A stretch of DNA of 50,348 nucleotides from Bacteroidota bacterium (GTDB lineage Bacteria; Bacteroidota; JABWAT01). The stretch spans positions 1 to 50,348 of the forward strand of contig JAFLBE010000031.1 in the NCBI GenBank assembly GCA_017303995.1. Direction: 5' to 3'. Each line of letters starts with the position of its first letter. Position 1 is the first letter of the stretch. The notes under the pieces are model-generated. The model searched no databases. It had not been told where the DNA came from and saw only the letters and a program-made list of their open reading frames with translations. The position numbers were made by a program, and so were the translations under genes. Below are positions 32,090 to 44,443 of this stretch, piece by piece.

Positions 32090-32955
32090 TTCAAAAGATC
32101 CTGAACAGTATGATGAGCTAACCACCTGCCTCTGGAAGCAACAAGTGAAATCGGAACAAGATGCCCCTGAGCACGGAGGTTTTCAAGGGCATTGTCAATG
32201 TCCTTGGGCTGCCAGTTGAACAAGGCTTGTATTCGTTTTTCGTTTGAAATAACCTGAACCTGAAAATATTTTTCCAGAATCCGTTCACGGGCAAGATCTT
32301 CGGTTAACGGGTTGATTTTGTCATTCAATCCGGCAAAATGAGACACAACCATATCCCAGATTGGGGTGTATGGGTGCTCCTGACGGCCTACTTCCATGAT
32401 GTACATTTTCCGTTCAAGTTCCTGAAGAGATTTATCAAAAACAGGACGAATATACTTTCCGGTTGATTCCATCTTTCTTCTCAGCTCGATGGTGGTTATC
32501 GGATGTTCTTCGAGAATCGTATCCAAAACACGCTTTTCAGCTTCTGAAATATGCTTGTGAACAAAATTTTCCCATGAACTGTCGGCACTGCCAACATTTG
32601 CATTTAAAACAAAGAAGTAAGGAACGTATTCTACAGAAATAAAAGTGGGTTGTTTTTTCAGAAATTTGCCATAAAATGACTTTTTATTCTGCGGAAGTTT
32701 ATCCTTCAAGGACCAGGTAAAGGTCACATCAGGATCCTGATTGATACTCGTTGGAATTTCAGGACGGCGCTCGCCCTTTACTGCATTCCAGATAGAAGGT
32801 AATTCAGAAAGTTCAGATTTAAAGGCAAAACAGAATCCCACACTGTTGATGAAATCAACGGCATCTTGTTCGGTTTTTATGGAAAGTGCTTTGGTCCGCC
32901 GGAAACTTTGGTCGCGCAGCTTTTCCAGATAGTCCTGTGAGATTTTTAAAGCCAT
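32086..32955 (-). CDS. AlkZ-related winged-helix protein
   Basis: 289 residues. Segments such as TFTWSLKDKLPQNKKSFYGKFLKKQPTFISVEYVPYFFVLN and the later ISEAEKRVLDTILEEHPITTIELRR winged helix match what I recall of AlkZ-related (HTH_42, YcaQ-like) proteins. The family's best-known members are DNA glycosylases that open interstrand crosslinks, but the canonical catalytic QxQ motif is not apparent to me, so a repair activity should not be assumed. A divergent 96 bp promoter region separates it from the outer-membrane-like gene at 33052. Confidence 0.6.
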   Translation of the reverse strand: MALKISQDYLEKLRDQSFRRTKALSIKTEQDAVDFINSVGFCFAFKSELSELPSIWNAVKGERRPEIPTSINQDPDVTFTWSLKDKLPQNKKSFYGKFLKKQPTFISVEYVPYFFVLNANVGSADSSWENFVHKHISEAEKRVLDTILEEHPITTIELRRKMESTGKYIRPVFDKSLQELERKMYIMEVGRQEHPYTPIWDMVVSHFAGLNDKINPLTEDLARERILEKYFQVQVISNEKRIQALFNWQPKDIDNALENLRAQGHLVPISLVASRGRWLAHHTVQDLLK

Positions 32956-33051
32956 ACAGTTTAACTTGTCAGTTACCTGAAATTAGAGTTTTAGAAATAA
33001 AATAAGTAAATTAAGATACGAAATTTATTAAGTATTTACAATTCAAAAAAA

Positions 33052-33789
33052 ATGAAAAGTCAACTGTATTGCAATTATGGTTTAATTACAATCTTGAATT
33101 TTCTGGTTTTCCTTCCCCTTTTTCAGGAAAAATCAGAAGCTCAGGTATTTTCATCAACCAAATTTTCTGAATTTGCCTTCCAATCTGTTGAAGGTGGCGT
33201 AGTGAACTCAGTTTTTGATTCCAAATCAAAAAATCTGTCACCACTAATTCTTGATAACAGGGCAACGATAAGCAACTGGGCTCTGGTGTATTTTAGTCCA
33301 ACTACAGAAATCAGAATCAGCTTTGGTAAAACTCAGGAAAATTCTGGCAGCGGAAATTATTTTCTTGGTACCGCCGGATACCTGATACACGACTTTCCTT
33401 TGGTAACATCTTACAAACCACTAAAAATTCCCCTTTCTGTGCTTACCGATTTTACAAGTTGGAAACGAAAAGGTGAAAACAACAGTGATAAATTTGAAGC
33501 GTCATCAATCGGATTGCAATCCGGTTTAAGTTTTAACCAAAACTGGAAAGCAGCCCAGATTTTTGCCACCATTTTGGTTGGGGCGGGGTTTGGAATCTCT
33601 TCAGTTGGATATGAAACCGGATCTGAATTGCGGGGATCCGGGAGTTTTCGAACCTTTTTTCCTGAACTCTGGAGTGGAATGGGAATATCAGTTTCCATCC
33701 AGTCTGAATTTCAACGCTGGAGTCTTGGCGGCAAAAACGGGGAATTAAATCTGATAGCCCATCAATTGACTGCGGGAGTGTGCTGGTAA
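33052..33789 (+). CDS. Exported barrel-like protein of unknown function
   Basis: 245 residues. The N terminus is hydrophobic (residues 8-24, LITILNFLVFLPLF) and cleavage is possible near KSEAQ. The mature part has alternating aromatic/glycine strands (GSGNYFLGTAGYLIH, AAQIFATILVGAGFG, WSGMGISVSIQSEFQRW), as in small outer-membrane barrels, and ends in Trp. No motif identifies a function. It is coupled to the downstream small gene: their stop and start overlap by 1 nt (TAATG). Confidence 0.45.
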   Translation: MKSQLYCNYGLITILNFLVFLPLFQEKSEAQVFSSTKFSEFAFQSVEGGVVNSVFDSKSKNLSPLILDNRATISNWALVYFSPTTEIRISFGKTQENSGSGNYFLGTAGYLIHDFPLVTSYKPLKIPLSVLTDFTSWKRKGENNSDKFEASSIGLQSGLSFNQNWKAAQIFATILVGAGFGISSVGYETGSELRGSGSFRTFFPELWSGMGISVSIQSEFQRWSLGGKNGELNLIAHQLTAGVCW

Positions 33790-34052
33790 TGAAAAAACAG
33801 GAAATTCTTGCAGAACTTGAAACACTTGCAAAAGAACTGGGTTATAAAATCAGATATGAACTCGGTGATTTTTCTGGCGGAAGTTGTTTATTGAACAGTG
33901 AAAAACTGATTCTCATCAACAAAAGACTACCACCAGAAATCAGGATGGCGACTCTCGCCAGAATCTTCTCTGATATGGATATAAATTCAGTTTTTATTAA
34001 ACCTGCAGTCAGAGAATATATCGAAGACGAAAAAGCCCGGCAAAATTTGTAG
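33789..34052 (+). CDS. Small conserved protein, function unknown
   Basis: 87 residues from the ATG at 33789, which shares one base with the stop of the gene before. It is acidic and helical, with a recognisable core LAKELGYKIRYELGDFSGGSCLLNSEKLILINKRLPPEI (residues 11-49) that I recall as a conserved hypothetical family in Bacteroidetes/Chlorobi-type genomes. No function is known to me. The GGSC motif invites the idea of metal or nucleotide binding, but that is speculation. The gene is followed by a GTAACCCGTAACC-type repeat at about 34100-34125, like that at 28535. Confidence 0.6.
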   Translation: MKKQEILAELETLAKELGYKIRYELGDFSGGSCLLNSEKLILINKRLPPEIRMATLARIFSDMDINSVFIKPAVREYIEDEKARQNL

Positions 34053-34124
34053 AAACGGGTATGAGACCCGTCTTTACAAATTTATTGCCATTTTCCCTGT
34101 GACCCGTGATCTGTAACCCGTAAC

Positions 34125-35963
34125 CTACTCCACTGTTACTGATTTTGCCAGATTTCTTGGCTGATCAACATTGCAATTTCTCAAAACTGCAATATGATAG
34201 GACAATAACTGCAACGGAATTGAGGTCAGAAGCGGAGTCAGCGGTTCAATGGTAACCGGAATTTTGATCACAAACTCAGCCAATTTGTCAATATACTCAT
34301 CACCTTCATTTGCGATAACAATGACTCGTCCCTTCCGCGCCCGAACTTCCTCAATATTTGAAATGACTTTGTGATAAGTGCTATCCTGAATAGCAACAAA
34401 AACCACAGGCATATTCTCATCAATCAGTGCAATCGGACCGTGTTTCATCTCAGCTGCCGGGTATCCTTCAGCATGGATGTAACTAATTTCCTTCAGCTTT
34501 AATGCACCTTCAAGCGCAACAGGGAAATTGTACCCACGACCCAGATATAGGAAATTCGTAGATTGATAAAAAGTTCTGGCAACTGCTTCAATTTCAGGGT
34601 TAAGTTCCAGCGTTTTGCGAACCAGATCCGGAATAGTTTTGAGTGCATCAACAAAAGCCCGGCGTTTATTGATATCTAAACCGGTGTAAACACCCAACAT
34701 CAATGCCAACTGAGCCAAAACCGTAACCTGAGCAGTAAATGCTTTGGTTGAAGCCACACCAATTTCAGGACCGGCGTGGATGTAAACGCCGCAATCGGTT
34801 TCCCGTGCAATCGTCGAACCCACCACATTCACAATCCCAACAACCAATGCGCCTTTAGATTTGGCTTCCCGGGCTGCAGCAAGTGTATCTGCTGTTTCAC
34901 CAGATTGGGAAATCACAATAACAACATCATCCGGGTAAATAATCGGCTGGCGGTAACGGAATTCAGAGGCATATTCAACTTCTACCGGAATTTTTGCATA
35001 TTCCTCAAGCAGATACTCGCCAACCAGACCCGCATGCCACGACGTTCCGCAGGCCGCAATAATAATCCGCCTTGCACGTAACAACCGGCCAAGATGGGTT
35101 GAAATTCCGCCTAAACGAACAGAAAGCGTTTCATAATCAATCCGGCCACGCATCGAGTTAAAGATCGATTCCGGCTGTTCAAAAATTTCCTTCAGCATGA
35201 AATGCGGATAGCCGCCTTTCTCGATCTGATCGAGATCGTAGGTAATCCGGTCAATTTCAGCATCAAGTGCCTTATTTTTCATATCTCGAACCGAATAGCC
35301 GGTTCGGGTAAGAACCGCCATTTCGCCATCGTTCAGATAAACAACATCACGGGTGTGTTCGATGATGGCAGAGGCATCAGAAACGGCAAAATATTCACCT
35401 TCTCCAATACCCAGAATCATCGGACTTCCCTTTCGGGCCACAACAATTTTGTCGGCATCCCAGGTTGCCATGATCACAAGACCATAGGTTCCCACAATTT
35501 CTTCGAGCATGATCGCAACCACTTCATCCAAATTTCTGTCAGGATGGTCTTTATGGATGGATTCAATCAGGTGAGCAACAACTTCAGTATCGGTTTCCGA
35601 CCTGAAAACATGTCCTTTTGATTTCAGATCACGTTTCAGTGAATCATAATTTTCGATGATTCCGTTGTGAATGACCACAACTTCACCGTTAGTATCAATA
35701 TGCGGATGCGCATTGATATCATTTGGCTGACCGTGGGTTGCCCAGCGGGTATGACCAAGTCCGCAGGTAGACACCAGATGATCCAGGTTGATAATTTCTT
35801 CCAACTCCGCAACCTTACCCCGGCGCTTCCTGACAGTAAACTCTCCGTTTTGTAAAACAGCAATACCTGTAGAATCATATCCACGGTATTCCATTCGTTT
35901 CAGTCCGGTGAGAATGATATCAATCGCGTTTTTCTTACCGATATATCCGATAATTCCGCACAT
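34125..35963 (-). CDS. glmS: Glutamine-fructose-6-phosphate aminotransferase
   Basis: 612 residues, close to the family's usual 609. The N-terminal glutaminase begins MCGIIGYIG, with Cys2 as nucleophile, and contains GHTRWATHGQPN. Two SIS domains follow (ISQSGETADTLAA with the phosphate-binding serines, and a second with SIPLQLLSYHIAV). The end, VDQPRNLAKSVTVE, is the standard GlmS C terminus. It makes glucosamine 6-phosphate, the entry to peptidoglycan and LPS amino sugars. The gene lies 12 nt after the DAHP synthase gene on the same strand. I looked for a glmS ribozyme upstream; the gap is too short. Confidence 0.96.
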   Translation of the reverse strand: MCGIIGYIGKKNAIDIILTGLKRMEYRGYDSTGIAVLQNGEFTVRKRRGKVAELEEIINLDHLVSTCGLGHTRWATHGQPNDINAHPHIDTNGEVVVIHNGIIENYDSLKRDLKSKGHVFRSETDTEVVAHLIESIHKDHPDRNLDEVVAIMLEEIVGTYGLVIMATWDADKIVVARKGSPMILGIGEGEYFAVSDASAIIEHTRDVVYLNDGEMAVLTRTGYSVRDMKNKALDAEIDRITYDLDQIEKGGYPHFMLKEIFEQPESIFNSMRGRIDYETLSVRLGGISTHLGRLLRARRIIIAACGTSWHAGLVGEYLLEEYAKIPVEVEYASEFRYRQPIIYPDDVVIVISQSGETADTLAAAREAKSKGALVVGIVNVVGSTIARETDCGVYIHAGPEIGVASTKAFTAQVTVLAQLALMLGVYTGLDINKRRAFVDALKTIPDLVRKTLELNPEIEAVARTFYQSTNFLYLGRGYNFPVALEGALKLKEISYIHAEGYPAAEMKHGPIALIDENMPVVFVAIQDSTYHKVISNIEEVRARKGRVIVIANEGDEYIDKLAEFVIKIPVTIEPLTPLLTSIPLQLLSYHIAVLRNCNVDQPRNLAKSVTVE

Positions 35964-35975
35964 TTATAAAACCTT

Positions 35976-37028
35976 TCAGAATCGTTTTGTTTCAATAAAA
36001 CTATTGGGGTTCACATGAACGTCCCGGTCAATAGCCATGGCAATAGCCCGTACCTGTTTGGCCAGTTCGGTAAATTGTTCTAAGTATAAAGACTGTGCAC
36101 CATCTGATTTTGCCTTTTCGGGGCAATTGTGCACTTCTATCATCAGTCCGTCGGCACCAGCAGCAACTGCAGCCCGTCCCATCGGAATGACTTTATCTCT
36201 GATGCCAACACCATGAGATGGATCTGCAATAATTGGCAGATGCGATTTTTTATGAATAACCGGAATGGCTGAAATATCCATCGTATTCCGGGTTGCTGTT
36301 TCAAATGTTCTGATTCCTCTTTCGCAGAGAATGACATCGTGATTTCCAGCCGCCAGAATATACTCTGCTGACATCAACCATTCTTCAATAGTGGCAGAAA
36401 GACCGCGTTTCAGCATCACCGGAACCCGGGTTTTCCCGATATCCTTCAGTAATGCAAAATTCTGCATATTTCGTGCCCCCAGCTGGAAAATATCCGTATA
36501 TTTTCCAATCAAATCAATCTGACTGCTGTCCATCACTTCGGTAATAACCTGAAGTCCGTTGGCATCAGCTGCTTCACGCATCCACTTCAGAGCCGGCTCA
36601 CCCAATCCCTGAAAAGCATAAGGTGATGAACGAGGCTTAAAAGCACCTCCACGAAGCACAACAGCACCTTGTTCAGCAACATGTTTGGCAATCAGATGAA
36701 TCTGTTCTTCTGATTCAACACTGCATGGACCCGCCATCAGAACGACTTCCGGTCCGCCAATTTTTACCCCATTCACATTGATGACAGTGCCATCTGTATT
36801 GAATGACCTTGAGCTGAGTTTGTAGGGTTCAGTAACCCTGAATACTTTTTGAACACCCGGGAGCAGCTGAACTTCCCGCTGATCAAAATCAGGTTTTACC
36901 CCGATTGCACCTAAAACAGTCTGATTCACACCCGACGACCGGTGAACATCAAACCCAAATCCGTTTAGAAACCCGATCACCTGCTGGATCTGTTCTTCGG
37001 ATGCACTTTTTTCAATGACGACTACCAT
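35976..37028 (-). CDS. aroF: 3-deoxy-7-phosphoheptulonate synthase with N-terminal regulatory domain
   Basis: 350 residues. Residues 1-70 form a ferredoxin-like (FL) regulatory domain (VVVIEKSASEEQIQQVIGFLN), as in the Thermotoga-type enzymes. The KDPG/DAHP barrel follows with VVLMAGPCSVESEEQ, KPRSSPYAFQG, LKRGLSATIEEW and PIIADPSHGVGIRD. It joins phosphoenolpyruvate and erythrose 4-phosphate in the first step of the shikimate pathway; the FL domain is often where aromatic end-products bind. It shares the fold with KdsA upstream, but the RSSPYAF motif and FL domain separate them. The gene follows a 263 bp gap after lptB. Confidence 0.92.
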   Translation of the reverse strand: MVVVIEKSASEEQIQQVIGFLNGFGFDVHRSSGVNQTVLGAIGVKPDFDQREVQLLPGVQKVFRVTEPYKLSSRSFNTDGTVINVNGVKIGGPEVVLMAGPCSVESEEQIHLIAKHVAEQGAVVLRGGAFKPRSSPYAFQGLGEPALKWMREAADANGLQVITEVMDSSQIDLIGKYTDIFQLGARNMQNFALLKDIGKTRVPVMLKRGLSATIEEWLMSAEYILAAGNHDVILCERGIRTFETATRNTMDISAIPVIHKKSHLPIIADPSHGVGIRDKVIPMGRAAVAAGADGLMIEVHNCPEKAKSDGAQSLYLEQFTELAKQVRAIAMAIDRDVHVNPNSFIETKRF

Positions 37029-37291
37029 AGTATATTACCTTTTTCAATTCTATAAAGTTATAACAAAATATGAGGGTGTAAAAGTTTTCCACCTTGCCGG
37101 GGCAATAATTTTGCCTGCGAATAGAAATAATGGGAACAGTTGTCTCAGTGGGAAAAAAAGATATGGGCTTATGCCCAATAAAAATACCAGGTAGAAAAAG
37201 AAGGGCGGTAATTTTGAGGAATTTGTAAGTTTTTCATGACTGCGTCGTTAATGACGTAGCAAAAATAAGGAAATAAAACCTGATAAAGCAA
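37029..37291. other. 263 bp intergenic region upstream of aroF
   Basis: No gene seen. It is AT-rich near the aroF start, and holds a small GGGC-TTAT-GCCC hairpin (about 37165-37176) and a TGCGTC-GTTAAT-GACGTA hairpin (about 37242-37259). Neither is followed by a T-tract on the minus strand, so I do not call a terminator. It probably carries the aroF-glmS promoter. Confidence 0.4.
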
Positions 37292-38083
37292 CTATGCCTT
37301 ATATCTTTCAAGGGTAAAATTCTCACCAAGATACAATTTTCTGGCATTTTCGTCCTGGGCAAGGTGTTCGGCGGTCCCCTGAAGCAGGATTGAACCATCA
37401 AAAAGCAAATATGCCCGGTCGGTAATACTCAAAGTTTCGTGAACGTTATGGTCAGTAATCAGAACACCAATGCCACGATCTTTCAATTTTGAAACAATCG
37501 ACTGAATGTCTTCAACTGCAATCGGGTCAACTCCGGCAAAAGGTTCATCCAAAAGAATAAACTTGGGGTTACTCGCCAAAGAACGGGCAATCTCACACCG
37601 CCGGCGTTCACCGCCTGAAAGCATATATCCAAGTGATTTTCTGATGTGCCCAATATTGAAATCTTCAAGAAGTTCTTCAACACGGGCTTTTCTCTCTGCC
37701 TTGTTTAATGGCATAAATTCAAGAATAGCCATAATGTTATCTTCAACCGAAAGTTTTCTGAACACACTGGCTTCCTGTGGCAGATAACCAATTCCCTTTT
37801 GTGCCCGAACAAACATAGGATCATCAGTAACTTCAATATCATTGATAAAGATTTTCCCGGATGTTGGTTTTACCATTCCGGTAATCATGTAAAAAGTTGT
37901 GGTCTTGCCGGCGCCGTTTGGTCCTAACAACCCAACAATTTCGCCCTGTTCAACTTCAACTGAAACACCTTTTACAACCCGGCGTTTTTTATATTGCTTG
38001 ACGAGATTTTCACCACGAAGAACCATTTTCCTGGCTGGTTTTGGTTCAGTTGCCTGATTTTCTGAAACTTGATTATCTGACAT
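37292..38083 (-). CDS. lptB: LPS-export ABC transporter ATPase LptB
   Basis: 263 residues. Walker A GPNGAGKTT, signature LSGGERRRCEIARSLA, Walker B FILLDEPFAGVDPIAVEDIQ, and the H-loop VLITDHNVHETL; the last two are the LptB versions of these motifs. The N-terminal 18 residues (SDNQVSENQATEPKPARKM) are an extra polar extension. It energises LPS extraction from the inner membrane with LptF/LptG, not seen in this window. The start overlaps the OstA-like gene's stop by 11 nt. Confidence 0.93.
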   Translation of the reverse strand: MSDNQVSENQATEPKPARKMVLRGENLVKQYKKRRVVKGVSVEVEQGEIVGLLGPNGAGKTTTFYMITGMVKPTSGKIFINDIEVTDDPMFVRAQKGIGYLPQEASVFRKLSVEDNIMAILEFMPLNKAERKARVEELLEDFNIGHIRKSLGYMLSGGERRRCEIARSLASNPKFILLDEPFAGVDPIAVEDIQSIVSKLKDRGIGVLITDHNVHETLSITDRAYLLFDGSILLQGTAEHLAQDENARKLYLGENFTLERYKA

Positions 38084-39323
38084 AAACTCTTAACTCCGCT
38101 GGTGTTGGGCGTTCTTTTCCAACCCATTTGAAATTTTTTAGTAAAATGGGTTCTGCAATCATCATCCGTTCCGGATAAAATTTACCTTCAACCCCACTTA
38201 AAACTCTGATGTGATCAACTTCATTGTTCAGGAAATTGATGAGAATGTTGTCACCGGTGATGAAGTTTGCACCCGATGGCTTGCCATCCTGATCAAGGTA
38301 ATATAAACTTTCAGCAGTTTGTTCAACCGAAACCTGATTGATTTGTCTGTTCTGAAAAAAATACCGGATAGTTTTCCCTCTGAGCTGATTGTATTTTTTA
38401 GTAGATTCATCTTTTAATGAAACAGAAAAGGCATTACTGAAACAGTCCATTTGCCGAAACTGGTTATTCTCGGTAATAATATCAATTGAGTCTCCCACAA
38501 CCTGATTCACATCATACCAGACAATGGGTTTCTCCCGAAGTTTAATAACACCTGTATTCTTAAAGAAAATCATCGTATCTGAGATTGCAGACATCTCACC
38601 CTGAATCATTCTTACTTTACCGGTAGCCATATACTGATTCACAGAATCCCGCCGGTCTGAATCAAGCCGCAGACTTTGAATCATCAGGGTATCATCACCT
38701 GCTTTAGCCGGTAACTGATATAAAAAAGCGTCCTGTTCTACAAATGCCGTTTGCTGAATATTGAAATTCTCAGCATAACGGCCCCTGATGATTGTATTAT
38801 CCTTAGGAGAAAAGATCCGGATATTTCTGAACATTTTGCTATGACCGAGATTCCGGTTGTAATCGAGTGAATCAGCACGGATTTCATTACTCTGCGAATC
38901 GAAAAGTTTTACCCGGCTCCAGAATCCCGCCAGATTGGTCCCGAAATTGAAATTTCCAAAATCGGAAGTCAGCAGATTGCCTTCTGAATTGAGTTTAACG
39001 TTTCTTTCCACATAAATGAATTTAGAATCAGGAAAGTAACGGGCAAAATCTGAGGTCAGGATGTCGGCATTCTGAACAATTTTAACATGGCCGGTTGCTT
39101 CAATGACTCTCCGGTTAACAAACTCAATCATCCGGTCACAATAAAGATTGATTCCGTCACGTTCAACATGCACACTGCCAATGAATTCCCGGATAGCTTC
39201 CCCGTTCAGCATTGATCCGGTAAAGGAATCTGCATAGATTAGCCTGACAAGGTCCCTGCCCTGACCCAAAACGGAAAAGGAAATACCCAGAATAAGTAAA
39301 GAAAGAAGTGATTTCAATTTCAT
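38073..39323 (-). CDS. OstA-like LPS transport protein (LptA/LptD N-terminal-like)
   Basis: 416 residues with a signal peptide (MKLKSLLSLLILGISFSVLGQ). The mature part is a long beta-jelly-roll (OstA) repeat, with strands such as VHVERDGINLYCDRMIEFVNRRVIEATGHVKIVQNADILTSDF and IRADSLDYNRNLG. This is the extended OstA-like form found in Bacteroidetes and relatives instead of a short LptA. It should bridge LPS across the periplasm between LptC and LptD. It lies between lptC (4 nt overlap upstream) and lptB (11 nt overlap downstream), which supports the role. The C terminus lacks the LptD barrel. Confidence 0.85.
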   Translation of the reverse strand: MKLKSLLSLLILGISFSVLGQGRDLVRLIYADSFTGSMLNGEAIREFIGSVHVERDGINLYCDRMIEFVNRRVIEATGHVKIVQNADILTSDFARYFPDSKFIYVERNVKLNSEGNLLTSDFGNFNFGTNLAGFWSRVKLFDSQSNEIRADSLDYNRNLGHSKMFRNIRIFSPKDNTIIRGRYAENFNIQQTAFVEQDAFLYQLPAKAGDDTLMIQSLRLDSDRRDSVNQYMATGKVRMIQGEMSAISDTMIFFKNTGVIKLREKPIVWYDVNQVVGDSIDIITENNQFRQMDCFSNAFSVSLKDESTKKYNQLRGKTIRYFFQNRQINQVSVEQTAESLYYLDQDGKPSGANFITGDNILINFLNNEVDHIRVLSGVEGKFYPERMMIAEPILLKNFKWVGKERPTPAELRVYVR

Positions 39324-39901
39324 TTGGATTCCACCGCTGCTTCACCACTGGCTTTGAATATTTTGAAATTGATAACATTGCGGTCGGATTCAAATCCGGT
39401 ACCACGCAAAATCTGGGTTGGTTTGGTAATGGTAACAAATCGATCTGAGGAAATTTTACCGGTAGTTTGCAAAAATTTTAAATATTCACTTTCCAGAATG
39501 GTGCCATCCTGGGTAACCAGCTTAACCCGGTCGAAGGCTTCCATGTCTTTGGTAATGTCGTCAATAATGCCACGACCACATGTCAGTGTAGAAGTCAGAT
39601 TGCCCTCTTCATCAAACATTTGCACATAAACTGAACTGTCCATGTGGGTTTTACTTTCTTCTGCTCGGCCAAATTTGGCAGTGTAACCGGCTTTAATGAT
39701 CGACTTCACCAATCCGGAATCGGTAAGTGTGGTGGTCATATTCCAAAGCTGATTAGTTGGTGCACCTGACGGTAGAAGTTCAGTTACAATTTTCTGGTCA
39801 GAATCCGCACAGGATGAAAAGGAAATGAATATTAAAAGAGCAAATCCGGAAATCCAATACTTACATTTTGCAAAAAAAGAGGGTTCTAGTTCTGATTTCA
39901 T
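39320..39901 (-). CDS. lptC: LPS-export protein LptC
   Basis: 193 residues. The signal is of lipoprotein type, hydrophobic WISGFALLIFISFSSC, with the lipidated Cys near residue 31, instead of the usual single anchor; a cleaved lipobox (SSC) is plausible. The rest is a single OstA-like jelly roll (GLVKSIIKAGYTAKFGRAEESKTHMDSSVYVQMFDEEG and ILESEYLKFLQTTGKI), the LptC pattern. The gene overlaps kdsD by 4 nt and the OstA-like gene by 4 nt, in the order that pairs Kdo synthesis with LPS export. Confidence 0.85.
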   Translation of the reverse strand: MKSELEPSFFAKCKYWISGFALLIFISFSSCADSDQKIVTELLPSGAPTNQLWNMTTTLTDSGLVKSIIKAGYTAKFGRAEESKTHMDSSVYVQMFDEEGNLTSTLTCGRGIIDDITKDMEAFDRVKLVTQDGTILESEYLKFLQTTGKISSDRFVTITKPTQILRGTGFESDRNVINFKIFKASGEAAVESK

Positions 39902-40869
39902 CCGTCGAGACCTGCTTTTATCAGTTCGTGAATATGAACAATACCAACAGGCCGGCTTTCACTGTCAACAACAGCAAGCTGGGTGATGTTAAATGCTTCC
40001 ATTTTACCAAGAGCAACACTGGCAAGCGTTTCAGAGTTGATGGTTTTGGGGTTTTTCCCCATAACTTCAGCTGCCTTCAGACTGAAAAAATCAGATGATT
40101 TTTCTATAGAACGCCGAATGTCTCCATCTGTAATGATTCCTGAAAGTCCACCTTTTTCATCAACAATCAAACACGATCCCAGGCGTTTACTGGTAATAAT
40201 GAACATGATTTCTTTGATGGGCATGTCGGGCGTGCCGATTGGCAATTCATCACCTGATGCCATAAATTCTTTAACGGTTAACAACAACCTTCGGCCAAGC
40301 GCGCCACCCGGATGGAAAAATGCAAAATCTTCTTTGGTGAATTTGCGTGCTTCAAGTAAGGCAACGGCAAGAGCATCTCCCATTACAAGTGTTGCAGTTG
40401 TCGAAGAAGTTGGTGCAAGATCATGCGGACAAGCTTCTTCCTGAACATGAATATTCAAAACAATATCTGCAACTTCAGCCATTTTGGACTTTAAATTTCC
40501 AACCATGCAAATGATCGGAACCGGAATTCTTTTCAGTAACGGAAGAAGATAAACCATTTCCTCTGAACTTCCGCTTTTTGAAATGGCAATAACGGCATCT
40601 TCTTTTCTCACCATTCCCATATCACCATGAATGGCATCGGTTGGATGCAGATACATAGAAGGGGTTCCGGTTGAATTCAATGTCGCCACCATCTTTTGGG
40701 CGATAATACCAGATTTCCCGACACCGGTGACAACCAAACGGCCTTTGATTGCAAGGATTTGCTCCACCGCTTTTTTGAAATTTTCATCAATCCGGTCTTT
40801 AAGTGCAGAAATGGCCTGCTCTTCAATCCGGATGGTTTTCAATCCGCTTTCGATAATCGGATCAGACAT
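39898..40869 (-). CDS. kdsD: Arabinose-5-phosphate isomerase KdsD/KpsF
   Basis: 323 residues. A SIS domain (RLVVTGVGKSGIIAQKMVATLNSTGTPSMYLHPTDAIHGDMGM and AISKSGSSEEM) is followed by two CBS domains from about residue 205 (VKEFMASGDELPIG and AAEVMGKNPKTI). The PTDAIHGD loop is diagnostic for KpsF/KdsD/GutQ. It converts ribulose 5-phosphate to arabinose 5-phosphate, the Kdo precursor for KdsA just upstream. The CBS pair is the usual place for regulation. Confidence 0.94.
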   Translation of the reverse strand: MSDPIIESGLKTIRIEEQAISALKDRIDENFKKAVEQILAIKGRLVVTGVGKSGIIAQKMVATLNSTGTPSMYLHPTDAIHGDMGMVRKEDAVIAISKSGSSEEMVYLLPLLKRIPVPIICMVGNLKSKMAEVADIVLNIHVQEEACPHDLAPTSSTTATLVMGDALAVALLEARKFTKEDFAFFHPGGALGRRLLLTVKEFMASGDELPIGTPDMPIKEIMFIITSKRLGSCLIVDEKGGLSGIITDGDIRRSIEKSSDFFSLKAAEVMGKNPKTINSETLASVALGKMEAFNITQLAVVDSESRPVGIVHIHELIKAGLDG

Positions 40870-40889
40870 GGTTTTCTTTCATGAGCTGG

Positions 40890-44141
<3,252 letters not shown>

Positions 44142-44145
<4 letters not shown>

Positions 44146-44435
44146 AGTTGATCAATTACTTTTGGAACTCTGAAAAACGGACCAATTTTCGATGGTGCAT
44201 TTGACAATGCTTCTTCATTTGTCAACATCTGATGGGGCTGATCAGCACGAAGTACATTTTCAGCATCAGTTACGGCTGTCAGTGGTTCAACCTGATCTGT
44301 ATTTAACTCATTCAGTTTTTCCATGTAGGTCAGGATATTATTCATATCGGTGACCATTTCAGTTTTTTCAGAATCTGAAAACTGAAGATTAGCAAGTGCT
44401 GCAATGTATTCGACATCTTTTTGCGTAATAACCAT
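44142..44435 (-). CDS. gatC: Asp-tRNA(Asn)/Glu-tRNA(Gln) amidotransferase subunit C
   Basis: 97 residues, usual GatC size. The sequence VEYIAALANLQFSDSEKTEMVTDMNNILTYMEKLNELNTDQVEPLTAVTDAENVLRAD is an unmistakable GatC pattern, and it closes with PFFRVPKVID. It stabilises GatA/GatB, which amidate Glu-tRNA(Gln) or Asp-tRNA(Asn); those partners are outside the window. The gene lies 8 nt downstream of plsC and overlaps kdsB by 4 nt. Confidence 0.94.
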
Positions 44436-44443
44436 AATCTACC

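Noticed and set aside
35964-35975. glmS ribozyme upstream of glmS
   Set aside because: Only 12 nt separate glmS from the DAHP synthase gene, too little for the ribozyme.
37242-37259. Terminator after lptB
   Set aside because: The hairpin TGCGTC/GACGTA is not followed by a T-tract on the minus strand and lies too close to the lptB stop to be judged.
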